Shown: positions 35,825 to 46,581 of the stretch, piece after piece
Position numbering within the stretch: the first letter of the stretch is position 1
How the letters are laid out: each line of letters opens with the position of its first letter
Source: Alisma plantago-aquatica
Taxonomy: Eukaryota > Streptophyta > Magnoliopsida > Alismatales > Alismataceae
DNA: 64,000 nt
Direction: 5' to 3'
Assembly (NCBI GenBank): GCA_963693085.1
Contig: OY856412.1
Location: forward strand, 1,062,040,744-1,062,104,743
Translations under genes and position numbers: made by a program
The notes under the pieces: model-generated
The model's database searches: none
Told to the model about the DNA's origin: nothing
Seen by the model: the letters and a program-made list of their open reading frames with translations, nothing else

Positions 35825-37609
35825 ATGGATAGATCATGGATGTCCATTCACAATCGTTGCACCCCAGAGTTTATATCTGGTCTTGACCAGTTTATTAGAT
35901 TTGCCGAGGAACATAGGAAACAACCTGGAGATAGGTTCTACTATCCATGTAGGCATTGCGGTAACAACTTGAAAGTCAGCACTGGTGACGAAATCAAAAG
36001 TCATGTCATGTGCAACGGGATTATACAAGGCTATACAGAATGGCACTGGCATGGAGAGATTTCAAACCCAAAACCAGTGGATGTCGATAGTAGTGCTTGT
36101 GTGGAAGAAGAAATTGCCTACGATGATGTAGATGTGAATGAACCAGTTCCAGTAGACATCGTTGATGCGATGCTGGATAGTTGTGGGGTAGAGCACACCG
36201 ACCCACCTCTCATTTTTAGAAACATTGTGCATGATGCTGAGATATCGTTATACATAGGTTGTACTAAGTTTACGAAGCTTAGCGCTGTGTTGAAATTGTA
36301 TAAGCTGAAAGCTAACAATAGATGGAGCGACAAAAGCTTTACGTCATTGTTGTCTTTGTTGAAAGAAATGTTTCCTGAAGGAAACGAGCTGCCAATCTCA
36401 ACACACCAGGTAAAGAAATTGTTGTGCCCAATGGGAATGGATGCCAAGAAGATACACGCATGCCCGAATGATTGTGTATTATTTCAAAAGGACTATGTGG
36501 ATTTGAAAGATTGTCCAAAATGTGGTGCGTCATGGTATAAATTGACGGCTTCGGGGGAGTCTAAAACTGGTTCTCCTACCAAGGTGATGTGGTATCTACC
36601 TATAATATCACAGTTTCAACGCTTATTTGCCAATCCAATAGATGCGAAGAATTTGAGGTGGCATGTAGATGTTAAGAAAAATAATGATGGGATCCTACGA
36701 CATGCGTCTGATTCCCCACAGTGGAAGAAGATTGATCTATTGTACCCTAAATTTGGTGAAGAAGTAAGGAATCTAAGACTTGGGCTTTATACAGATGGGA
36801 TGAATCCGTACAGGATATTAAGCAGCCAACATAGCACTTGGCCAGTCATGCTTATTATATACAATCTTCCTCCCTGGCTGTGTATGAAAAATAAGTACGT
36901 AATGTTGTAGTTGTTGATATCGGGCCCTAAACAACCTGGAAATGACATCGATGTTTATCTTGAACCTCTGATTGATGACTTAAAGAAACTCTGGGGTGAA
37001 GGTGTGATGACCTATGATGCTTCATGAAGAGAGACATTTCGTTTGCATGCTATGTTGTTTTGCACTATTAATGACTTTCCAGCATATGGGAATTTGTCTG
37101 GATATAGTGTCAAACGAGCTAAAGCATGTCCTATATGTGAAGAGAACACTGATTCAACAAGACTAAAACATGGCGGTAAGACTGTATATCTCGATCATCG
37201 AAGGTTTCTTACAAAATTCCATCTGTATTGTAGGAAGCACAAAGCATTCAATGGATTGAATGAGGAACGGAGTGCACCTAAACCTATACCAGGGGAGGTT
37301 GTTTATTAAAGAGTAAAAGACACTGTCAATGAATTTGGTAAGAGATCACAATGTACTATGGCCACACGGAGTGACAAATCTTTATTCAAGAAGAAGTTAA
37401 TATTTTGGGATCTTCCTTATTGGAGTTCTTTGACAGTCAGGCATTGTATGGATGTCATGCACGTTGAGAAAAATGTTTGTGATAGTGTCATTGGTACTTT
37501 GTTGAATATACCAGGTAAGACTAAAGATGGGATAAAATCCAGACTGGACCTACGTGAAATGGGAATAAGGTCAGAATTATGCAATGCACTGTGTTACATT
37601 AACATGTAG
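35825..37609 (+). pseudogene. TNP2-like transposase of nested CACTA, three in-frame stops
   Basis: One frame from MDRSWMSIHNRCTPEF to the C-terminal text, interrupted only by stops at 36,908, 37,025 and 37,307 and otherwise undamaged. The transposase-associated domain (residues ~1-80) has FYYPCRHCGNNL and YTEWHWHGE. The Tnp2 core follows: RWSDKSFTSLLSLLKEMFPE, HACPNDCVLFQKDYVDLKDC, PKFGEEVRNLRLGLYTDGMN, YNLPPWLCMKNKYVML, then PKQPGNDIDVYLEP, KACPICEENT and MDVMHVEKNVCDSVIGTLL. It ends about 600 residues in, so the DUF4218 and later parts are deleted. It is younger-looking than the outer copy and fused in position to a Ulp1 tail. Confidence 0.92.
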
Positions 37610-37621
37610 GGGTTTTGATGA

Positions 37622-38125
37622 GTTCAAAAAGACTGGAGGAAAGGTCCCCAAGAAAAAGAACCAGCCACTAATTTGGAAGAACATGAAAGTAAGTTCCCGA
37701 CTGCAATATATGTATATATTATTTATGTGAACAATGCTTAATTAGTTGTATTTTTTAATATTTTGTATGTTTGAATTTATAGTGTGCTACACAAGACAAC
37801 GGATGGGCATGTGGATACTATGTGATGCGATTTATGCACATGATTATCAAATATGCCGCAATGGACATCGATTGTATTGCTGAGGTATTATATAGTCTCA
37901 TTAGATAATATGAAATATATCAATCTTATTTATAGCTCATTAATTATATATATACATCATTCTCTTTACAGGTGTTTAAAACTGACCACACTACAGGAAC
38001 GACCTTACCAGATGTACATGCTCCCTATACGACAGGAGAATTAAATGAAGTAAGAGAAGAATGGGCAACAACCATACAAGTAGTGGGGGTTTTAAAATAT
38101 AATTGGGATGTTGATAATGAATAAT
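37622..38125 (+). pseudogene. Ulp1-like (C48) protease C-terminal exons in CACTA
   Basis: Three exon-like blocks with matching splice signals. Block 1 is at 37,622-37,686 (PKKKNQPLIWKNMK, donor GTAAGT). Block 2 is at 37,783-37,884 (acceptor TTTATAG; QDNGWACGYYVMRFM; donor GTATTA). Block 3 is at 37,972-38,125 (acceptor TTTACAG; HAPYTTGELNEVREEWATT). The Gln-x5-Cys-Gly arrangement fits the oxyanion Gln and nucleophile Cys of SUMO-protease family C48; the His and Asp parts are missing. Many plant CACTA and MULE elements carry such domains. Here the deletion joins it almost directly to the truncated transposase. Confidence 0.8.
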
Positions 38126-38519
38126 AACTAAAGAATGATATTTTGTAAATGAATTTCTGAATTATAATATATGTGTGAATGTTTCTACATGTCTGGATGT
38201 TTCTACATGTGTCTGAGTGAAAATGAATGAAACTGTTGGTTGCTATATGAATGTTTCTACATGTGTGAATGTGAAAATGAATGGAACTACAGATTGCTAG
38301 CTACATGAATGTTTCTAAATGTGTGAAAATCAAATGGAATTGCAGGTTGCATTGCTAAATGTGTGAATATTTTTGTTGTTAATTTTGCAGGTTTGTGGCC
38401 TGTTGTTGGCTGATATCAATGGATGTCGTAAAACCTGCAGTTCATAATTGAATTGCAGGTTTCTTATCCTGTGACCAGCCACAACAGGTCTGCAGACTGA
38501 CAGAAAAAAAACAAAACAA

Positions 38520-39031
38520 TAGGCTTCGGTTATTTGTATAAAACCGACACACATAGTTACAGTGTCAGTTTTCCTACTCGTAACCGACGTCTATTTCATT
38601 AACACCACGACCGTGCTGGCCAGCACGGCCGTGACACCTGACCAGACAACACGTAGTTATAGTGTCGGTTTCCCTACTCGTAACTGTCGTCTATTTCCTT
38701 AACACCACAGCCATGCTGGCCAGCACGGCCGTGGCAGCTGGCCGTGCTGGGAGATATGGTGTCGGTTTCGTATATAATAACCGACGCTGATAGTACCCAA
38801 GATGGCGCCATTTCTGTGGCGCAAAGGTATATGGCTTCAATTTCTTATCTAAAAACCGACGCCTATAATCCCCTGATGGCACGTTTTCGGTGGCGCACGA
38901 AGGGTTTTGGCGTCGGTTTTGGAACCGACGCGTAATGATTGGGCTTTTAGTGTCGCCCACATAGGTGTCGCTTAGAAACTGACACTAAAGGCCTCAAATA
39001 ACCGACACTAAAGGTCGGTTATGTACTAGTG
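38520..39031. repeat. Right sub-terminal repeats of nested CACTA
   Basis: About fifteen AACCGAC(A/G)C or GTGTCGGTT words, in both orientations, reach to the tip. Two CTGGCCAGCACGGCCGTG phrases (38,615-38,632 and 38,716-38,733) lie within. Confidence 0.85.
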
Positions 39032-41191
39032 ATAATACATATTGAAAAAAATGTATGTGCTAATATATTGAGTTGGTTATTGAATAAGGATGGGAAAAGT
39101 CAAGCAAACATAAATGCACGTCTAGATATGAACAAGTCAAACATCTAAAAGTCACTGTGGATAAAGAAGTCAAAAAATGGAAATAAAGTATTTATTCCAC
39201 CTTCATCCTATTGTATGACCGATGAGGAGAAAGAAGTATTTTTCATGGTATTTAAAAATCTAAAAATTCCATATGGATATTCTTCAAATATATCTCAGCT
39301 AGTTCAATTGGATGAGAAAAATTCTTAGGCCTAAAGAGTCATGATCATTATGTTCTAATGCATCAACTTCTTGTAATTTCCCTAAGAAAAATAATTTTCA
39401 AACATGTTGGGAAAGAAATTATGGATTCTTCTTAATTTTTCAAGCTCTTGTATGCAAAATCTATTAATGTTCAAACAATGGAAAGATTTGAGCAATCAAT
39501 ACATGTGATTTTGTGCAAGTTTGAGCAGATATTTCCTCCGGAATTTTTTGATGTCATGGTCCACTTATTAGTTCACCTTCCTACTCAAGCTAAAATATGT
39601 GGACCTAACCCTTTTAGATGGATGTATCCAGTTGAAAGGTATCTTTACACATTGAAAAAATTTGTAAGAAACAAAATCAAAACAAAAGGTTCTATTGTTG
39701 AGGGTTACTTGAGAGAAGAAGTGTCTACATTTTATTCACGATATTTGTGTGACACTAACTCCAAAGAGAAAAGTCAAACAATATATGAAGATGGTCCTAT
39801 AGGAGCTGGGTAATTATTGCTCTTTCTAAGGATGAAATTCTTCAAGCACATCGTTTTATTCTTTATAATGATGAAGACATTGATGAATATTGAAAGTAAG
39901 TATACTGTAAATTTTTAAGTGTTTTGTTATTAAATCAAACATAACATGTATCTACTTATAGGTATCACGCATACCTCTTGTGATCTACTCATTCTTCTTG
40001 GTCTGACGATGACATCAAGATAGAGCATCATAGAAGTTTTGTTAATTGGTTTAGAGACCACGTGAGCTACTTCTTCATTCATATATGTTAATCTTATTTT
40101 CTGAACAGGTCAAAAGGGTAAGAAGCTATAAAGATATACCTAAAATGGTTATGTACTTATCAGAAGGACCATCTATAAAAGCTACATCTTATTCTGGTTA
40201 TTTCATAAATGGATATAAATTTGAACCAAACCACATTGTTTGAAATAGAGTGACACAGAATAGTGGCGTAGCAACTGTGGGTCCTGATGATAGTTTGTTT
40301 TATGGAGTTCTTTTGGAGATATATCAAGTACAATTTCAAAATTTAGATCCATACATCTTTTCAAGTGCTTATGGTGACAATGAGGAAGATGGTGGAATAT
40401 CAATGGATTATCTAAGTCTCACCATTGTGGATACAACCAAGCTAGCACATCAAGATGAGCCTTTTATTTTCCCTGAACAAGCAAAACAAGTATTATATTC
40501 CATAGATCCAGAAGATGGAAATTTGAGTGTAGTTTGTCTCTGGGTTGCTAGAGACACATATGACATACCAAGTGATGTATCATCTATTGGAACTACTTAT
40601 GCCAATATTCCAATAGAATGTACATCTGATGATGATAATGAATTTTGGGTGAGGTCAAACTTAGATCCTAAAATAGATCAAGTAGATGAAAATGTTATTA
40701 ATGAAATAAGAACTACATGAAATTGCAAACGATTGTGGTAAGAAATGTTATTGTATTCATTAATTCCAAATTCATTCAATTGTCTTAGATTCTAAATATT
40801 TATTAATTTTTTTTGTATTAGTTGTCTCATGTTTCTCAAACTTTACTTTCTTTTCTAGAGCAATGCCTCCTAAGTGTGTCTCAATTAGTAGCTTAATGAA
40901 GAAGAGCAACACAATAGAAAACACTTGTAGTGATCCATTAGATGGTGCAATAGGCAATACACAATTTCTTTTATGAAAAGAAAATGTTATGTCAGTAGTT
41001 GTTGTCTTTTTACTGACAAGCACTCTTTTAATAAGTTCAAGCGACAAAAAATAAAGAACAGTGCATATTCCAGTTGAGAATGATCAATCCCACTCCTTGG
41101 AAGGTAAATTTAATTTGAACTTAGGTGTATTGTTTCTTGCTTCGATATCTGTTTTTATAAGTTAACTCTATTTTTCTCTTATAATATATAG

Positions 41192-44012
41192 TGAGTGAAC
41201 AAAGACAATGCAGTAGTTGTTCATTGAACAACTCTCTTGAGGATGATGAACTTACTTCTTCTAGAGGTACTTTTAGTTAAATATTAACTTTTTTCCTATA
41301 AGGATTTCTATGTCGTTAATTTCCTAATGCCATTAGATATTATATTAGTGAGGAAAGAAACACAAGTGATCAATTGTACATTGGAAAGGGCTAACTCTTC
41401 ACCACAAAAATCAGTAATGGGTGACAGAATCCACATTTTGGATTTTGTTTAACTTGGTTTAAATTTTAATTACAACACAATTTATGTTAATGATGTCATT
41501 AACACCATTTGTTCTATCATATATAGTGAATGGAAAAAGAGAAAACCTTATATATTCCCCTAAAATATCATTGAGGAATGACAGAAGCTCCCTCTAGAAG
41601 GTATATTTGTTCTAACTAAACTTTACTGCATTTAACTCTTGAATTTATGTAGATGTGTCATTCACACCGTATATGTCTATCATACATAGTGAGTGAACAA
41701 AGACAACTATCTAGATCTTCATTTCATACATCTGTCCAGGAAGATACATTTTCCCTTTCAGGAGGTAGTGTTATTGGAACATACAATTGTACACTTCAAT
41801 CACGTCTTTTTTGATGGTTTTTTTGACTCTATTACTTCTTGTTATAGTGAATGGACAAAGAGAAAACCTTATATATTCCCCTCAAATATCGTTGAGGAAT
41901 GACAAAATCTCTCCTCTAGAAGGTATATTTGTTCTAACTAAACTTTGCTGCATTTAACTCTTGAATTTATGTAGATGTGTCACTCACACCATATATGTCT
42001 ATCATACATAGTGAGTGAACGAAGATAGCTATCTGGATCTTCATTGCATACATCTGTCCAGGAAGATACAGTTTCCCTTTCAGGAGGTAATGTTATTGGA
42101 ACATACAATTGTACACTTTAATCACGTCTTTTTGATGGCATTTTTATTACTCCATTACTTCTTGTTATAGTGAATGTACAAAGAGAAAACCTTAGATATT
42201 CCCCTCAAATATCATTGAGGAATGACCGAATCTCCCCTCTACTAGGTATATATGTTCCAACTAAACTTTGTTGCATTTAACTTTTGAATTTGTGTAGATG
42301 TGTCATTCACACCGTATGTATCATACATAGTGAGTGAACAAAGACAACTATCTAGATCTTCATTGCATACATCTGTTCATGAAGATACAATTTCCCTTTC
42401 AGGAGGTAGTGTTATTAGAACATACAATTGTACACTTCAATCACGTCTTTTTTGATGGCATTTTTTGACTCCATTACTTCTTATTATAGTGAATGGAGAA
42501 AGACAAAATCTTAGGAATTCACTTCAAACATCATTGAGGACTAACCGAATCTCCCCTCTAGAAGGTATATTTGTTCCAAATAAACTTTACTGCATTTAAC
42601 TCTTGAGTTTATGTAGATGTGTCATTCACACTGTATATGTCTATCATACATAGTAAGTGAACAAAGACAACTATCTAGATCTTCATTGCATACATCTGTC
42701 CAGGAAGATACAATTTCCCTTTCAGGAGGTAGTGTTTTGGAACATACAATTGGACACTTCAATCACGTCTTTTAGTGGCATTTTTCTTACTCCATTACTT
42801 CTTTTTATAGTGAATGGACAAAGAGAAAACCTTAGATATTCCCCTCAAATATCACTGAGGAATGATATAATATCCCCTCTAGAAGGTATATTTGTTCCAA
42901 CTAAACTTTGTTGCATTTAACTCTTGAATTTATGTAGATGTGTCATTCACACCACATATGTCTATCATACATAGTGAGTGAAAAAAGACAACTATCTCGA
43001 TCTTCATTGCATACGTCTGTTCAGGAAGATACAATTTCCCCTTCAGGAGGTAATGTCATTGAAACATAGAGTTGTACATTTCAAGCATGTCTTTTTTTAT
43101 GCCATTTTTCTGACTCCATTACTTCTTGTTATAGTGAATAGACAAAGACAAAACCTTAGATATTCACCTCAAACATCATTGAGGAATGACAAAATCTCCC
43201 CTCTAGAAGGTATATTTTTTCTAACTAAACCTTGCTCCATTTAACTCTTGTATTTATGTAGATGTGTCATTCATACCATATATGTCTATTATACATAGTT
43301 GAGTGAACAAAGATAACTATCTTGATCTTCATTGCATACATCTATTGAGGAAGACACAATTTCCCTTTTAGGAGGTAATATTATTGGAACATACAATTGT
43401 ACACTTCAATCATGTCTTTTTTATGGCATTTTTATGACTCCATTACTTCTTGTTATAGTGAATGGACAAAGGGAAAACCTCAGATGTTCCCCTCAAATAT
43501 CATTGAGGAATGAGAGAATCTCCCCTCCAGAAGGTATATTTGTTCTAACTAAACTTTGCTACATTTAACTCTTGAATTTATGTAGATGTATCATTCACAC
43601 CATATATATCTATCATATATAGAGTGAATGAAGACAACTATCTAGATCTTCATTGCATACATCTGTCCAGGATGATACAATTTCCCTTTTAGGAGGTGGT
43701 GTTATTGGAACATACAATTGTACACTTCAATCACGTCTTTTTTGATGGCATTTTTTTGACTCCAATACTTCTTGTTATAGTGAATGGACAGATACAAAAT
43801 CTTAGGAATTCACTTCAAACATCATTAAGGATTGACCAGATCTCCACTCTAGAAGGTATATTTGTTCAAACTAAGCTCCATGCAAGAATTCTTTTTGTGT
43901 AGAAGAATTCTTTTTACTCCATTAGTTTTTGTTTTAGTGAATGAACAAAGGCAAAATTTTAGATCTTCCATGCAAACACCTACGCGGAATGGCAGACTCA
44001 TCCCTCCATAAG
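41192..44012 (+). repeat. Array of 18 exon modules, mostly 75 bp, alternating types A and B
   Basis: Module starts are 41,192; 41,349 (diverged); 41,527; 41,690; 41,848; 42,012; 42,171; 42,331; 42,490; 42,654; 42,811; 42,975; 43,135; 43,299; 43,459; 43,623; 43,781; 43,938. Fourteen are exactly 75 bp; the others are 74, 76, 73 and one longer. Each follows ..TAG and ends before GT. Between 41,764 and 43,938 the introns are 82-89 bp. Type A reads VSEQRQLSRSSLHTSVQ then EDTISLSG; type B reads VNGQRENLRYSPQISLRN then DRISPLE. The codon for the first Val is split 1+2 across the junction, so all modules have the same symmetrical phase. The A+B period is about 322 bp. Confidence 0.9.
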
Positions 44013-44422
44013 GTAAGATTATCCAAGAAATACAACAAGATAGTCTTCCTCAACACCTAGTAGGAGGTAATATATTTTTCTTTTTGATTATATTTTGTAT
44101 ATTGATAGCTATAAACCATGACTTAGTTACTTTCTTTGCTCGATGTACATTGTTAATAGTTGTTAACACTTGTCACATGAAAAAGCGACCTATAAGGGGG
44201 AGGACTAACTTGAAAGAAGTCGTCCCTATGAATGGTAAAAAACACAAGTGTTACATTCTTGATGATGGAAGAATTGTTGGTCCTGGAAGGCGTAAATTGA
44301 GTAATTTTATAGGAATTTTAGCCCGCAACCACTATCTCTTTCCTATATACAAAGAATGGGGAGTAGAGAATGAGTCAATCATCAACTGTGTAATGGTTGT
44401 TGTTCATGTGAGCAAGGAATAA

Positions 44423-45757
44423 GGTGACTGATACCGACACCATTTCGACAGCTTGGAAATAGGTATTTACCGGTATACCGATGAAAATACCAACAAATGC
44501 AATCCTATCCGTTTTGATGCCAAAATGAACAAATTAATTCATGAAATTTTATAGGTTAATCTCTACACCTAAATGTAGCGTTTTATACAATAAATTTCTA
44601 TATTAGGTGTGTAAGAAAGGGGAGGGTCCATCATGTGGGAGGTAAGGAATCTATCATGTTTAATTGGGATTTTGATGACAAAATGTAGGAATTAAGATAT
44701 GAAATTTTACTAGCACAAACCACAAACTTGAATACACACAATTATGCAATAATATACAATATACAACATATGAATAACATATTGACTTACAACTCACATC
44801 AGTTGTATGTTGAGTGGTGCGTTGGTTCTCCATACAGTGATGAGTTAATATTACTGAGATATGTGGCCATGACATGTGCATCCTATAAAGGTGGTTGTAT
44901 GTAGTCCTTCTCCTCATTCACATCATTATTGGCAAATTGTATGAAGTTCTATGTTGCTCATTCATGTGCAATACTGTATATGTGAATAATACGCCTTTGT
45001 ATTATATTCACATTACTCTTTTGCGTAACATCTTCCACTAAACATAAATAAGTAACTAATTATATCAATATTGATTGTAATATGCTTAGATAAATTGTAT
45101 GATAATAGTAATAGTGTTGTAAGTAGGTAGATCTAGTGATAATATTGCATATCTATATAATACACTTGTAGATGTATGTATGTTCGCATAAACATATAAA
45201 AATTTGGAGTAATACTAGGCTTTGACGGTAAAAGACACTTTTTTAGGTGAAAGTGGAAGAAAAAAGTAGGAAAAAGAGCTGGAGAAGTTGCTAATCGTAG
45301 AAATGAAAGAGATTAGTTAGAATTACCTTGATTTGGGTTGATATTAGCTCCAATAGCCAAAAGTAATCCAAATGCACCTTCTTTTCCCCTCCCAATAAGT
45401 AACATCAGTCATTCTCACAAAAAACGGTATAATTGTTGGTATACCGCCGATTTCAGTCGGTACAGTGAAGTTAGTAGTGCATTTTGCACCGAAACCATAA
45501 AAAATGACGGTATTGGCGGTATACATGTCAGTATTATCGGTATTTGCGATCCTATCGGTACACACACATGGTTTCATGTCAGTACCCATCAATATCGGTA
45601 TTTCGGTCAAAATAAACTTCATTCCTTGCATGTGAGTAGTGTTTTCATATTTGCTTTTTGCGTGTTTATGTTTTTGGCCATGTTTATTACTATATAGACT
45701 TTAGTCTTTTATTTGTTTGAACCACCCTCATATATATATTTGTCTTTTTCAACACAG
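44423..45757. other. Intron of TNPA-like gene with GGTATACCG-rich insertion
   Basis: Between the exons ending near 44,400 and starting at 45,758. Clusters of GGTAT(T/A)CCG, ATCGGTAT and GTACCGA words occur at 44,430-44,520 and 45,410-45,610, which look like two ends of an inserted hAT-like or other DNA element. The middle (44,540-45,340) is AT-rich without ORFs of note. Confidence 0.4.
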
Positions 45758-46265
45758 CGTGACTATGACTTCTTCAACATGGATGGGACTCCATTGCTTT
45801 CTTATGGTGATGTAACTACATTTGTTAAGAAAACAATCAAATAACAACTAAGGGACTTTCGTGCAGAATTGCAACGCAAACTAGATCCTCTTGTGCCCAT
45901 TGTTGAACAAGTACAATCTGTTAATAACCATGTTCCTCCAGATCATTGGTTGTTATTGATAGAGCTTTGGAGTAAACAACAAAAGATGGTAAGATGATGT
46001 GAACTTTTAGATGACTATGTTTGTAGTCTATAAAAAGTATGATGGGGAAATAATTTGTAATCTATAAAAAGTATGATGGGCAACTAATTTGTATAACTTG
46101 TAGTTGGAAGCTTCCAGAAAAAAGAGAAGTCGAAGTGTTTTACATGCAACACATACGTCAGGACATATATCATTTGGTGAAAGACAAGATAAAGCGATAT
46201 GATCATAATCACTCACACTTTTGCTTTCCAGTGTCATTGTCGGGGATCAGACTCAGGTCTCTCAG

Positions 46266-46581
46266 GTAAATCAACTCTATCCTTCATTTCCTTATACAAG
46301 CCAAGTCATGATATGGTTTACCCAGAGATTTATAAAAATTGCATCACTTGCATGTTTGAATGGTATCCCATATTATAATTTTTTGTACTTTGTGATTGAT
46401 TCACTCTTAAAAATAGAAAATGAATATAGAGTAGTGGATTGCATGCCTAATTTCTCATAAAAACTCATTATAGACAATATACATAGTAATGATTGCATTC
46501 TTCATGATTCCCATGAATGAATTGAAAGAGAGATTAAGTTGAATCATACTTGAGGACAAGTATGTTTTAAGTTTGAGGTGG
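46266..46581 (+). other. Junction of outer CACTA and a Tat/Athila 3' end
   Basis: No CACTA terminus is evident; a TAGTG at 46,432 lacks sub-terminal repeats. The phrase CTTGAGGACAAGTATGTTTT AAGTTTGAGGTGGTGATA at 46,550-46,586 is the typical 3' end of Tat/Athila gypsy elements, so the CACTA right end was probably replaced. Confidence 0.55.

Larger units (their letters stand above)
33883..39031 (+). mobile_element. Nested CACTA element, 5,149 bp
   Basis: The left end reads CACTACTATAGAAATGG (33,883). The right end, as reverse complement, reads CACTAGTACATAACCGAC (39,031). Both ends carry dense sub-terminal GTGTCGGTT/AACCGACAC words. It interrupts the outer CACTA coding sequence between VRHN and MHIEKN equivalents, so the break is precise. 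The flanking trinucleotides are GTA (left) and ATA (right), compatible with a mutated 3 bp target duplication. It carries a TNP2-like ORF and a Ulp1 tail on the same strand. Confidence 0.9.
31075..40720 (+). pseudogene. Outer CACTA (En/Spm) TNP2-like transposase, split and decayed
   Basis: Domains appear in family order. An N-terminal transposase-associated domain reads NRNWMYKP..KGIDNFLQFS-like text, CPCMKCENKF and TTWTYHGE (31,090-31,340). The Tnp2 core has EGCSYSNF, WPNDCMLYRGDKADLNDC, HPRYSELWMDFDRKHP and STDGFSPFN to about 32,090. It resumes after an insertion with LNYNLPPWLVMKQSYFMM, PGNNIDVYL and HRRYL (33,265-33,720), then STLLVRHN up to 33,882. It resumes again after the nested CACTA with HIEKNVCANILSWLLNKDGK (39,035-39,100). 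A DUF4218-like domain lies at 39,449-39,810 (FRWMYPVERYLYTLKKFVRNK). A DUF4216-like domain lies at 40,110-40,720 (YSGYFINGYKFE, TQNSGV, FYGVLLEIYQ). In-frame stops occur at 31,345 and 31,717, with a frameshift near 31,900. Confidence 0.9.
40863..46265 (+). pseudogene. TNPA-like second gene of the outer CACTA, with amplified exons
   Basis: Downstream of the transposase, where CACTA elements carry their TNPA-type DNA-binding gene. Exon 1 opens MPPKCVSISSLMKKSNT (40,863) and ends at a donor at 41,104. Eighteen short exon modules follow (41,192-44,012). The conserved part begins at 44,160: KKRPIRGRTNLKEVVPMNG, then DDGRIVGPGRRKLSNFIGIL and ARNHYLFPIYKEWG, matching the Transposase_24/TNPA-type wording. 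Another exon lies at 45,758-45,988 (KKTIK.QLRDFRAELQRK, VPPDHWLLLIELW; one stop). Others lie at 46,104 to about 46,200 (RKKRSRSVLHATHTSGHISF) and 46,232-46,265. A frameshift in exon 1 (about 40,976), stops in two modules and another at 45,842 indicate a pseudogene, though most of the array stays in frame. Confidence 0.8.

Noticed and set aside
41192..44012. CRISPR-like or satellite array
   Set aside because: Regular repeats and spacers superficially fit, but this is plant DNA, the 'spacers' are similar to one another, and each unit is bounded by splice signals with codon phase kept.
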